Positions 1-5,768 of a stretch of 6,498 nt of DNA are shown piece by piece. The stretch covers positions 1 through 6,498 of the forward strand of contig QHOF01000030.1 of NCBI GenBank assembly GCA_003219335.1, given 5' to 3'. Source of the stretch: Verrucomicrobiota bacterium. Its GTDB lineage: Bacteria; Verrucomicrobiota; Verrucomicrobiia; Chthoniobacterales; UBA10450. The notes under the pieces are model-generated. The model ran no database searches. It saw nothing but the letters and a program-made list of their open reading frames with translations, and was not told where the DNA came from. The translations under genes were made by a program, and so were the position numbers. The first letter of the stretch is position 1. Every line of letters begins with the position of its first letter.

Positions 1-413
1 AGGACTTTCAAGCTTTGTTCCTCCGAGCCCCATTGCAAAATGTCGATGTCAACATGACGAACGCCCCAGTTTTTCATCTCGAGCCGGCTGAGTTTGTAAA
101 GATCGATGGTGTCGGTGCCGATCAAGGCAGTGCCGTAATCATCGATGATATATTCTTCATTTGTATCGGCGATTCGGAACCGGGTTCCGAGCGGAAAACG
201 CGACCAATCGGACGCAGCGCTCATCACGTGGGCGCCTGAAAGGCCGCAATCGAGCGCGTTGCGGCAGCCGCTTCCCTCACTGTGGGTATAGGCGGTCGTG
301 CGCACGTTCGGTATGCGGCGCGCGCTACTAAGATTCGATTTCGATTGGGTGGCGCAGCCGACGATTAAACAAGCGCTGGCTGCTGCCACCGTAAGGTTAA
401 GGCACTTCGGCAT
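1..413 (-). CDS. 3D-domain lipoprotein, C-terminus cut by window edge
   Basis: Reading the minus strand from 413 to the left edge gives 137 codons plus a partial one, with no stop. The N-terminus (MPK, then a hydrophobic stretch) ends in the lipobox IVGC with Cys20. This indicates a signal-peptidase-II lipoprotein; Ala follows the Cys, with no Asp retention signal. The body matches the 3D domain (named for three Asp residues, as in MltA-type lytic transglycosylases and YuiC/Rpf-like proteins): TAYT at 40-43, PLGTRFRI at 74-81, IDDYG at 90-94, IDLY at 103-106 and NWGVR at 115-119. Likely key aspartates are D69, D92 and D104. A Cys pair (C50, C56) sits in the first loop. The family role is a cell-wall-related double-psi beta-barrel, and a peptidoglycan role is inferred. 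The start at 413 is chosen over an in-frame ATG at 434 because GGAGGG lies before it and it gives a cleaner signal peptide. It is transcribed away from the mscL 3' end, in the same direction. Confidence 0.82.
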   Translation of the reverse strand, partial: MPKCLNLTVAAASACLIVGCATQSKSNLSSARRIPNVRTTAYTHSEGSGCRNALDCGLSGAHVMSAASDWSRFPLGTRFRIADTNEEYIIDDYGTALIGTDTIDLYKLSRLEMKNWGVRHVDIDILQWGSEEQSLKV

Positions 414-426
414 TGGAAATATTGCG

Positions 427-432
427 CCCTCC
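427..432 (-). promoter_or_regulatory. Shine-Dalgarno for the 3D lipoprotein
   Basis: The minus strand reads GGAGGG here, 13 bases before the ATG at 413. It lies inside the alternative ATG frame beginning at 434, which has no such site of its own, so it favours the 413 start. The long spacing is the same as that seen at leuS. Confidence 0.5.
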
Positions 433-460
433 ATAGCAGCCCGAGTAAGGAAGGGCAAGC

Positions 461-477
461 AATAATTTACAAAAATT
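461..477 (-). promoter_or_regulatory. AT-rich patch, possible promoter of the 3D lipoprotein
   Basis: This 17-base stretch is almost all A/T in an otherwise GC-rich intergenic region, 48 to 64 bases upstream of the lipoprotein start. The minus strand contains TTGTAA and TAAATT, which only loosely resemble sigma-70 hexamers, and no pair has good spacing. The location and composition suggest a promoter; the exact elements cannot be assigned. Confidence 0.2.
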
Positions 478-532
478 CCCTAGGACAGGAGCGGCTCTCC
501 ACGGGAGACTCGTCTAGAATGTGATCTCTCAC

Positions 533-553
533 GCCGGCATCAACGATGCCGGC
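533..553 (-). terminator. Perfect 9-bp hairpin after mscL, candidate terminator
   Basis: GCCGGCATC (533-541) and GATGCCGGC (545-553) are exact inverted repeats around a 3-base loop, starting 7 bases after the mscL stop. Position and stability fit the end of the leuS-mscL transcript. There is no U-run after the stem on the minus strand (GTGAGAGATC follows), so it is not a textbook intrinsic terminator. It may instead act as a 3'-end stabiliser or work with other factors. Confidence 0.45.
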
Positions 554-560
554 TACAGCG

Positions 561-1034
561 CTACTGCGCGGCCGCTTCCGAGAGCTCGCTTGTGCAATAA
601 GGGCAACGCTTCGCCTTGAAAGGGATCTTCATCGCGCAAACAGGGCAGTCTTTCTTGTCAGGCTCTTTTTCGGCAGGCTCTGGTTCCCTAAGTCTATTGA
701 TCATCCGGACCAAAAGAAAAACTGCGCCCGCGACAATCAGAAAATTAATCATGAGCGTGATGAAGTTGCCGTAATTCCAAGTGATCGCTCCGGCTTTGAC
801 AGCATCAGTTGGGGTATTGAATACCGCCGAGCCGTTTTTGGCCGCTCGCAGGACGACGAACTTGTTTGAGAAATCGAGTCCACCGCTAAGAAGGCTGATG
901 GGCGGCATGATCACGTCTTTTACCAGCGAACTGATGATCGCGCCGAACGCTGCGCCGATAATCACGCCGACCGCGAGATCGACAGCGTTGCCTTTGATCG
1001 CGAATTTCTTGAAGTCCTCCCAAATCTTTTTCAT
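561..1034 (-). CDS. mscL: Large-conductance mechanosensitive channel MscL with C-terminal zinc-ribbon-like tail
   Basis: This inner-membrane channel opens under membrane tension to release solutes during hypo-osmotic shock. The 157-residue product starts MKKIWEDFKKF, the usual amphipathic N-terminal helix. TM1 spans about 15-45, with GNAVDLAVGVIIGAAFG and the KDVIMPP segment that ends it. A periplasmic loop covers about 50-87 and TM2 about 88-112 (NFITLMINFLIVAGAVFLLV). The cytoplasmic tail carries CPVC (130-133) and CPYC (144-147), a CxxC-x10-CxxC pattern that could bind zinc; E. coli MscL (about 136 residues) lacks it, but many other MscL proteins carry a similar tail. The start codon overlaps the leuS stop (ATGA) and no Shine-Dalgarno is visible, so translation is probably coupled to leuS. 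The gene ends just before a strong hairpin. The family call is firm; zinc binding is inferred. Confidence 0.96.
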   Translation of the reverse strand: MKKIWEDFKKFAIKGNAVDLAVGVIIGAAFGAIISSLVKDVIMPPISLLSGGLDFSNKFVVLRAAKNGSAVFNTPTDAVKAGAITWNYGNFITLMINFLIVAGAVFLLVRMINRLREPEPAEKEPDKKDCPVCAMKIPFKAKRCPYCTSELSEAAAQ

Positions 1035-3583
1035 ACAACGATGTTAACCAGTTTTTTGGGGACCACGATCACATTCCGGACCGTTCGGCCGGCGATTCGA
1101 TCTTGAATCTTCGGGTTCGACAATGCGGCAGATTTCACCTCCTCCTCGTTTGCAACGACCGGCATCTTCATTCGATCGCGCAGTTTGCCGTTTATTTGAA
1201 TGACGATTTCAACTTCGTCCTCGATGAGCAGCTGCTCGTCGTAACCCGGCCAGGATTGTTCGGTGATGTCGCCGCGGGCGTCACGGAATTTGGCATTCAA
1301 GTTTTCCCAAAGCTCTGAGGAAACGTGCGGCGCAAATGGATTCAGCAAAATCAGAAAGGTTCGCATTGCCGACAAAGGGATCGTTTCAGCGCTGGTAAAT
1401 GCGTTTACGAAAATCATCATCTGCGAAATGGCGGTGTTAAACGAGAGTGATTCGATGTCCTCGGTGACTTTCTTGATGGTGGCGTGCGTCACTTTCTGCT
1501 GAGCTTTATCAGGAGCGACGTCTTGGATTCTCGCAGACAGCTCCCAGTCGCCCGCCTGGGTTTCGTCCATGAATAAACGCCAGACACGCGCGAGAAACCG
1601 CGCTACGCCTTCAACGCCGCGCATGCTCCACGGTTTCATCTGTTCCAAGGGTCCCATAAACATCTCGTAGCAGCGAAATGCGTCGGCGCCGTACTGGTCG
1701 ATCACATCGTCCGGGTTGACGATGTTCCCGCGCGATTTGGACATTTTTTGGTTATCTTCGCCGAGGATAATTCCCTGATTCACCAGCCGCTGGAACGGCT
1801 CCGGTTTCGAGAGGTAGCCGAGATCGAACAACACTTTGTGCCAGAAACGCGCGTATAGCAGATGCAATACGGCGTGTTCGGTCCCGCCGACATACAAGTC
1901 CACGCTGCCGGGCTTATCGCTACTCATCCAGTAACGCTCTGCCTCTCCGCCGACGAAACGCTCGTCGTTGCGCGGGTCGCAAAATCGCAGGTAATACCAG
2001 CAGGAGCCGGCCCACTGCGGCATGGTGTTTATCTCCCGCAGCGCTTTGTCGGAATAGCGAACCCAATCTTTCGCTTTTGCCAACGGCGGCTCGCCGGTGC
2101 CGCTCGGCTTGTAATCATCCAGCGGCGGTGGAACGATCGGCAGCTCATTTTCGCTGAGCGCCTCGTGCTTTCCATCCCTCCAAACAATGGGAATCGGCTC
2201 GCCCCAATAGCGCTGACGCGAAAAGAGCCAGTCGCGCAGCTTGTAATTGATTGCTCCTTTGCCGGCGTTGTGTTGCTCGAGCCAATGGGCGATTTTCTTT
2301 TTGGCTTCCGGCGTTGGCAGGCCGTCGATTATGGGCGAGTTGATCGCAATCCCTTCACCGATAAATCCGATCGGTTCTTCATCGCCCGACGGCTGCACGA
2401 CTACGCGGATCGGCAGATCGAATTTTCGAGCAAACTCCAGATCGCGCTCGTCGTGCGCGGGCACGCCCATGATTGCGCCCGTGCCGTAACCAAGCAACAC
2501 ATAATCCGCGGTCCAAATCGGGATCCGCTCGTTGTTCGCCGGATTGATCGTGTACGCGCCTGTGAAAACGCCGGTTTTGTCCTTCGCCAGATCCGTTCGC
2601 TCCAAGTCGCTCTTTCGCGCAGCGCGCTCACGATACTCGCGAACATCAGGCCATTGCTCTTCTGCGACGATTAGATCGACAACCGAATGCTCAGGCGCGA
2701 GCACCATGTAGGTAGCACCGTAGAGCGTGTCTGGCCGGGTGGTGAATACCTCGATAAATTGAGACTTGAAATTTGAAATTTGAAACTTGATCAGAGCGCC
2801 TTCGCTCCGCCCGATCCAATTGCGTTGGAGCAGTTTGATTCCTTCAGGCCAGTCGAGCCCCTCGAGTTCATTTAGCAGTCGCTCCGCATACGCCGTGATG
2901 CGCAACATCCATTGCCGCATCGGCCGACGGACGACCGGAAATCCCCCAATCTCGCTTTTCCCATCGACAACTTCTTCGTTGGCCAAAACCGTGCCGAGCT
3001 CCGGGCACCAGTTCACCGACACTTCGGCCACATAGGCGAGCCGGACTTCATCGGGATTTTCACCGGGATAAGTTGAAATCGGCTCACCTTTGTTGGTCGC
3101 CGGATTAAACCAGGAATTATAAATCTGAAGAAAAATCCACTGCGTCCATTTGTAGTAGGCGGGATCGGTCGTGTTGATTTCCCGCTGCCAATTGTAGGAG
3201 AAACCGATTCGCTTTAGTTGTCTCTTGAATTTCGCGACGTTTTCGCGCGTCGTGACTGCGGGGTGCTGGCCGGTTTTGATCGCGTATTGCTCCGCGGGCA
3301 GACCGAATGCGTCCCAACCCATCGGATGCAACACGCTGAAGCCGCGCATCCGTTTGTAGCGCGCAATGATGTCCGTGGCGGTATACCCTTCGGGGTGTCC
3401 GACGTGCAAGCCCGCCCCGCTGGGGTAAGGAAACATGTCGAGGATGTAAAATTTGCGCTTCGCAGGATCGAAACTTTTCTCGCCAGGATTGGGCGCATGA
3501 AAAAGCTGCCGCTCTTCCCAGATGGCCTGCCACTTTGGTTCGATCTGGTCGAATGGATACGATTTGCGACGCTCGCTGCTCAT
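1031..3583 (-). CDS. leuS: Leucyl-tRNA synthetase
   Basis: Class Ia synthetase that charges tRNA-Leu with leucine in the cytoplasm and edits mischarged products. The 850 residues are close to the roughly 860 of E. coli. HVGH (60-63) is the HIGH motif and KMSKS (613-617) the second ATP-binding motif. The CP1 editing domain shows TTRPDT (281-286) and GVPAHDERD (373-381), with the editing aspartates at D378 and D381. The anticodon-binding domain follows KMSKS, and the C-terminal domain (VEIVIQINGKLR) is complete. The zinc site of the E. coli type is gone: only C193 remains (NWCPELGTVL), and the later Cys cluster is replaced by KSEIGGFPV. A heptad DNA repeat encodes residues 267-273. The start at 3583 is chosen because homology begins at YPFDQIEPKWQ. 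Longer in-frame starts (up to 3742) would run antisense into rdgB, and GGAGG precedes 3583. It heads an operon with mscL (4-base overlap). Confidence 0.97.
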   Translation of the reverse strand: MSSERRKSYPFDQIEPKWQAIWEERQLFHAPNPGEKSFDPAKRKFYILDMFPYPSGAGLHVGHPEGYTATDIIARYKRMRGFSVLHPMGWDAFGLPAEQYAIKTGQHPAVTTRENVAKFKRQLKRIGFSYNWQREINTTDPAYYKWTQWIFLQIYNSWFNPATNKGEPISTYPGENPDEVRLAYVAEVSVNWCPELGTVLANEEVVDGKSEIGGFPVVRRPMRQWMLRITAYAERLLNELEGLDWPEGIKLLQRNWIGRSEGALIKFQISNFKSQFIEVFTTRPDTLYGATYMVLAPEHSVVDLIVAEEQWPDVREYRERAARKSDLERTDLAKDKTGVFTGAYTINPANNERIPIWTADYVLLGYGTGAIMGVPAHDERDLEFARKFDLPIRVVVQPSGDEEPIGFIGEGIAINSPIIDGLPTPEAKKKIAHWLEQHNAGKGAINYKLRDWLFSRQRYWGEPIPIVWRDGKHEALSENELPIVPPPLDDYKPSGTGEPPLAKAKDWVRYSDKALREINTMPQWAGSCWYYLRFCDPRNDERFVGGEAERYWMSSDKPGSVDLYVGGTEHAVLHLLYARFWHKVLFDLGYLSKPEPFQRLVNQGIILGEDNQKMSKSRGNIVNPDDVIDQYGADAFRCYEMFMGPLEQMKPWSMRGVEGVARFLARVWRLFMDETQAGDWELSARIQDVAPDKAQQKVTHATIKKVTEDIESLSFNTAISQMMIFVNAFTSAETIPLSAMRTFLILLNPFAPHVSSELWENLNAKFRDARGDITEQSWPGYDEQLLIEDEVEIVIQINGKLRDRMKMPVVANEEEVKSAALSNPKIQDRIAGRTVRNVIVVPKKLVNIVV
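2765..2785. repeat. Heptanucleotide tandem repeat inside leuS
   Basis: On the plus strand three 7-base units follow each other: CTTGAAA, TTTGAAA, TTTGAAA, and then CTTGA of a degenerate fourth unit (to 2790). Because 21 bases are exactly 7 codons, the array is read in frame as FQISNFK (leuS residues 267-273) in the CP1 domain, just before the TTRPDT editing motif. From memory, similar AAATTTC-type heptads are scattered through Verrucomicrobiota and Planctomycetota genomes. That link is recognition, not something shown here. Confidence 0.8.
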
Positions 3584-3622
3584 GCTTGATCTCGAACCTC
3601 CAGATACCAGTATTCGAGCATG
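3581..3622. promoter_or_regulatory. Divergent leuS/rdgB start region with bulged inverted repeat
   Basis: The two start codons face away from each other with only 36 bases between them (3584-3619). CATGC (3581-3585) plus TCGAA (3592-3596) on the left match TTCGA (3613-3617) plus GCATG (3618-3622) on the right as inverted repeats. There is a 6-base bulge in the left arm and a 16-base centre. The arms include both ATG codons, so part of the symmetry comes from the start codons themselves. Promoters for both genes must lie partly within the opposite gene. A weak candidate for leuS is TTGCGA (3638-3633) and AATACT (3614-3609) on the minus strand, spaced by 18 bases. Confidence 0.3.
3597..3601 (-). 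promoter_or_regulatory. Shine-Dalgarno for leuS
   Basis: The minus strand reads GGAGG, 13 bases before the ATG at 3583. The spacing is longer than the usual 5 to 9, but it supports 3583 over the longer in-frame starts. Confidence 0.5.
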
Positions 3623-4222
3623 CAATTGATTGTCGCAACGCGCAATGCGCACAAGACGCGTGAGATTCAGCAGATTCTCGGGCAGGACTTTGCAGTCAGC
3701 GATTTGTCCGCGCATCCCGAAATTCCCGCGACGCGCGAACACGGAAAATCATTTGAAGAAAATGCGATGCTGAAAGCAATCGGCGCGTCCAGCCATTTGC
3801 CGGGACTTGTTGTTGCCGATGATTCCGGTCTGGAAGTCGATGCGCTGGGCGGCGCACCCGGAATTTTCTCGGCGCGCTACGCGGGCAAAAATGCGACCGA
3901 TCAACAAAACATCGATAAGTTGCTGAAGAAACTTGCCCGGGTCGGGGCCAGAGAAACTCAGCGAGCAGCGCGTTTTCGCTGCGTGATCGCGCTTGCACGG
4001 GAAGGTGCATTGCTCGGGACGTTTGAAGGAGCTGTTGAGGGAACCATTGCCGACGCGCCGCGTGGCCAGAGCGGATTTGGGTACGATCCCGTTTTCGTTC
4101 CGCGCGGATTTGAAGCGACTTTTGCCCAGCTGCCCGCGGTAGTGAAGAACAAGATCAGCCACCGCGCAAAGGCGATTCGCGCCCTTAGCCGGAAACTCGC
4201 CGCGTTGAAGCTGACAGATTAA
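3620..4222 (+). CDS. rdgB: dITP/XTP pyrophosphatase, RdgB/HAM1 family
   Basis: Cytoplasmic house-cleaning enzyme that hydrolyses dITP, ITP and XTP to the monophosphate plus pyrophosphate, keeping deaminated purines out of DNA and RNA. The 200-residue product is full family length. It shows the N-terminal nucleotide-binding loop ATRNAHKTREI (6-16), FEENAMLKA (45-53), the ADDSGLEVDALGGAPG block (66-81; D68 is the likely catalytic base), SARYAG (84-89), FGYDPVF (153-159) and KNKISHRAKA (176-185) at the base-recognition end. It is the only plus-strand gene. No clear Shine-Dalgarno precedes the start; the ATG is placed by homology, since MQLIVATRN is the usual N-terminus. It diverges from leuS 36 bases away. 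At its 3' end its TAA overlaps the stop of the convergent exbD at 4219-4222, leaving no room for a terminator between them. Confidence 0.96.
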   Translation: MQLIVATRNAHKTREIQQILGQDFAVSDLSAHPEIPATREHGKSFEENAMLKAIGASSHLPGLVVADDSGLEVDALGGAPGIFSARYAGKNATDQQNIDKLLKKLARVGARETQRAARFRCVIALAREGALLGTFEGAVEGTIADAPRGQSGFGYDPVFVPRGFEATFAQLPAVVKNKISHRAKAIRALSRKLAALKLTD

Positions 4223-4686
4223 GGCCCGGGACCCGGCGGCGGTGGAGCGCCGGGAGGCGGAGCTGAAGCGCCTGGCCCAGATGCGGCTCTGATTTGGTAG
4301 CCTACTTTTGTAATTCCGACCTGCCGAATTTTATCGAGTACTCCGATAACATCGCCGTAAACGGCCGTTGGCGCTGCGCTGAGAGAGAGTTTGACGTCAG
4401 GATTTGAACGGTGAAGGTCAAAAAGACGGGGAAGCACCTGGTCTTCTGGGACGTACTGGTTATTGAAGAACACAGCGTTTCCTTCCAGCACCTTTATAGA
4501 GACAAAATCTACTTGCCCGCTTGGCGGAGGCCCGACTGCGGCGGGCAAATTAACCCGAATACCTTTCATGTGAGTCTGGCTCAGGCTCACCATCATGAAG
4601 CTGGCGAGCAGAAAAAACATGATGTCGATCAACGGAATGATCTCGATGCGTGCCCGTTTATGCGGAACTGGTGAAGAGAGTCTCAT
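4219..4686 (-). CDS. exbD: ExbD/TolR-family biopolymer transport protein, second copy, with Pro/Gly tail
   Basis: Inner-membrane partner of ExbB in the proton-driven motor that energises TonB. The 155 residues comprise a short cytoplasmic N-terminus, one TM helix at about 16-36 (IPLIDIMFFLLASFMMVSLS) carrying the essential proton-path Asp21, a periplasmic domain at about 45-133, and an unusual Pro/Gly/Ala tail (about 134-155, ending PPPPGPGP). Residues 1-45 match the upstream exbD (5315-5749) closely, but the periplasmic parts differ widely. It starts 9 bases after the tonB stop with no visible Shine-Dalgarno, so it is probably coupled to tonB translation. It is the last gene of the exbB-exbD-tonB-exbD cluster, and its TAA overlaps that of convergent rdgB. 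TolR is an alternative family name; the tonB neighbour favours ExbD. Confidence 0.93.
   Translation of the reverse strand: MRLSSPVPHKRARIEIIPLIDIMFFLLASFMMVSLSQTHMKGIRVNLPAAVGPPPSGQVDFVSIKVLEGNAVFFNNQYVPEDQVLPRLFDLHRSNPDVKLSLSAAPTAVYGDVIGVLDKIRQVGITKVGYQIRAASGPGASAPPPGAPPPPGPGP
4562..4647. repeat. Near-identical DNA block shared with the other exbD (copy 1)
   Basis: This 86-base block aligns without gaps to 5625-5710 with 5 mismatches by eye. The sub-block 4585-4647 has a single mismatch in 63 bases (A at 4615 against G at 5678). It encodes the end of the cytoplasmic N-terminus and the TM helix of ExbD. Both copies lie in direct orientation about 1.06 kb apart, flanking tonB. Confidence 0.9.
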
Positions 4687-4695
4687 ATATGTAAT

Positions 4696-5307
4696 TTAGT
4701 ATGAGGCGCCGGTTAAAGTGAAGGTGATGGGAACTCTGACCTTGGACACTGTCCCCGGTCTGAATTTCCACCGGCGGAAAGTACTCGTGGCGGCGTCATC
4801 CAGTATGGAACTCCCACAACTTTGCGTGACAGAGGCGTTAGCCACGTCACCACTTGCTGAGTCAACGGTCAACGTAATCACGCCACTGCCCGTAATACGC
4901 TTTGCCCGCGCTTCGTACGGGTAAGGCGGGCGCGGTGCACTAATGGCAAGCGCTTTTGCCCGGGACATTGACATCTCGGCAGCCTTAATCGGCGTGAACT
5001 TTTGTTGCGCCGCTGGCGGTGGCCGCGGTGGAGGTGTTCTCTCCTCGACAAACTCCGGCTTGATGTCAGGCGGAGGAGGAGGCTCCGGCAACGGAATATC
5101 TTCCGGCGGCGGTGTCGATTCCGGTGGCGCCAACGTTGCCTCAACGACGGCCGGAGGAGGAGGAGGAGGAGCCTCCTCAGGAGCCTCGCGCCTTTGAGAC
5201 AGCGCTACTGCGGTCAGGTGGATCCCTATTGCGAGGCCAAACGCGGTCCAGAAATACCACCTTGGTGGCGGCCGGTATGTCAGTGGTCGCACTTGCGCTG
5301 CTGCCAT
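4696..5307 (-). CDS. tonB: TonB-family energy transducer
   Basis: Carries energy from the ExbB/ExbD motor across the periplasm to TonB-dependent outer-membrane receptors. The 203 residues comprise a short cytoplasmic N-terminus, a TM anchor at about 17-37 (WYFWTAFGLAIGIHLTAVAL) with His30 in the place of the essential TonB TM histidine, a Pro/Glu-rich periplasmic spacer (about 41-100, with PPPPPP and PPPPP runs), and a TonB C-terminal domain at about 124-201. That domain is marked by PYPYEARAKRITGSGVITLTV and ATSTFRRWKFRPG. The spacer is acidic rather than Lys-Pro-rich as in E. coli. The start at 5307 is preferred over an in-frame ATG at 5412, which would overlap exbD by about 98 bases. GGTGA, which contains the exbD stop codon, sits 7 bases upstream and acts as a plausible ribosome site. 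The 7-base gap to exbD and 9-base gap to the next exbD indicate one operon. Confidence 0.93.
   Translation of the reverse strand: MAAAQVRPLTYRPPPRWYFWTAFGLAIGIHLTAVALSQRREAPEEAPPPPPPAVVEATLAPPESTPPPEDIPLPEPPPPPDIKPEFVEERTPPPRPPPAAQQKFTPIKAAEMSMSRAKALAISAPRPPYPYEARAKRITGSGVITLTVDSASGDVANASVTQSCGSSILDDAATSTFRRWKFRPGTVSKVRVPITFTLTGASY
5153..5170. repeat. (GGA)6 triplet microsatellite in tonB
   Basis: Six GGA units on the plus strand encode the PPPPPP run at TonB residues 47-52 (five CCT codons and one CCG). Slippage here would change the length of the proline spacer without shifting frame. It is followed by GCCTCCTC, which can pair back to the array as a 7-bp stem. Confidence 0.75.
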
Positions 5308-5314
5308 ATCAAAA

Positions 5315-5749
5315 TCACCGGGGCCCCGGAACTCCTTTGAGCGATTCGCTCTTAATTTCGAACGAGACTTTGTAGTAGCCAGCTGAGCGGATGGTATCAA
5401 GCGCATGGGCAACGTTCAGATGAGCCGTGTCGCGATCACCCCGAAGAAACACTTTCGCGTCGGGCGCCGATTGGTGCGCCATGCGCAGACGATTCAGCAG
5501 TTCGGTGTCGGGGATTTCGTCTTTGTCGAAGAAGTAGTGGCCGTCCTTATCGACCGACACACTGAGGTACTCGCGCTTCGTCTGCGTCTCACCGGAGACG
5601 CCGGAAGGCAGGTTCACTTTGATCCCTTTCATGTGCACCTGGCTCAAGCTCACCATCATGAAGCTGGCGAGCAGAAAGAACATGATGTCGATCAACGGAA
5701 TGATCTCGATCCGCGCTTTCTTGTGTGGAATGGGTGAGCTTACTTTCAT
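5315..5749 (-). CDS. exbD: ExbD/TolR-family biopolymer transport protein, first copy
   Basis: Membrane-anchored partner of ExbB that carries the proton-path aspartate of the TonB motor. The 144 residues comprise a cytoplasmic N-terminus (MKVSSPIPHKKARIE), a TM helix at about 16-36 with Asp21 (IPLIDIMFFLLASFMMVSLS), and a periplasmic domain at about 45-135 with the usual beta-alpha pattern (LSVSVDKDGHYFFDKDEIP, then AKVFLRGDRDTAHLNVAHAL and GYYKVSFEIK). It starts 19 bases after the exbB stop, with AAGG 6 bases before the ATG. The stop TGA is embedded in the GGTGA ribosome site of tonB, so the two are probably coupled. Lacking the Pro/Gly tail of the downstream copy, it is the more standard ExbD of the two. 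Confidence 0.95.
   Translation of the reverse strand: MKVSSPIPHKKARIEIIPLIDIMFFLLASFMMVSLSQVHMKGIKVNLPSGVSGETQTKREYLSVSVDKDGHYFFDKDEIPDTELLNRLRMAHQSAPDAKVFLRGDRDTAHLNVAHALDTIRSAGYYKVSFEIKSESLKGVPGPR
5625..5710. repeat. Near-identical DNA block shared with the other exbD (copy 2)
   Basis: Direct-repeat partner of 4562-4647. It encodes roughly residues 14-42 of this ExbD, including the whole TM helix. Outside the block the two genes are hard to align at the DNA level. Confidence 0.9.
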
Positions 5750-5755
5750 TAAATA

Positions 5756-5759
5756 CCTT
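5756..5759 (-). promoter_or_regulatory. Ribosome binding site of the first exbD
   Basis: The minus strand reads TAAGGT, with AAGG 6 bases before the ATG at 5749, between the exbB stop and the exbD start. It is the best-spaced ribosome site in the cluster. Confidence 0.5.
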
Positions 5760-5768
5760 AAAATATCT

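Noticed and set aside
15..239. Plus-strand open frame of 74 codons near the left edge
   Set aside because: The opposite strand carries the clear 3D-domain lipoprotein over the same bases.
496..508. Small inverted repeat TCTCC-ACG-GGAGA
   Set aside because: A 5-bp stem is short enough to be chance, and no function is suggested by its position.
1862..2674. Open frame of 270 codons on the plus strand antisense to leuS
   Set aside because: It matches no family I recognise, lies entirely inside the well-conserved leuS reading frame, and is the kind of antisense frame that GC-biased codon use creates.
3584..3742. N-terminal extension of leuS up to an in-frame ATG at 3742
   Set aside because: It would run antisense through the first 40 codons of rdgB and has no homology to LeuRS. 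The ATG at 3583 starts where family similarity begins.
4943..5197. Plus-strand frame rich in Gly-Gly-Gly, resembling a glycine-rich protein
   Set aside because: It is the reverse complement of the tonB proline-rich spacer; CCN proline codons read backwards give glycine-rich frames.
5308..5412. N-terminal extension of tonB up to an ATG at 5412
   Set aside because: It overlaps the conserved C-terminal end of exbD, and the extra residues do not resemble a TonB N-terminus. The ATG at 5307 has a ribosome site and directly precedes the TM anchor.
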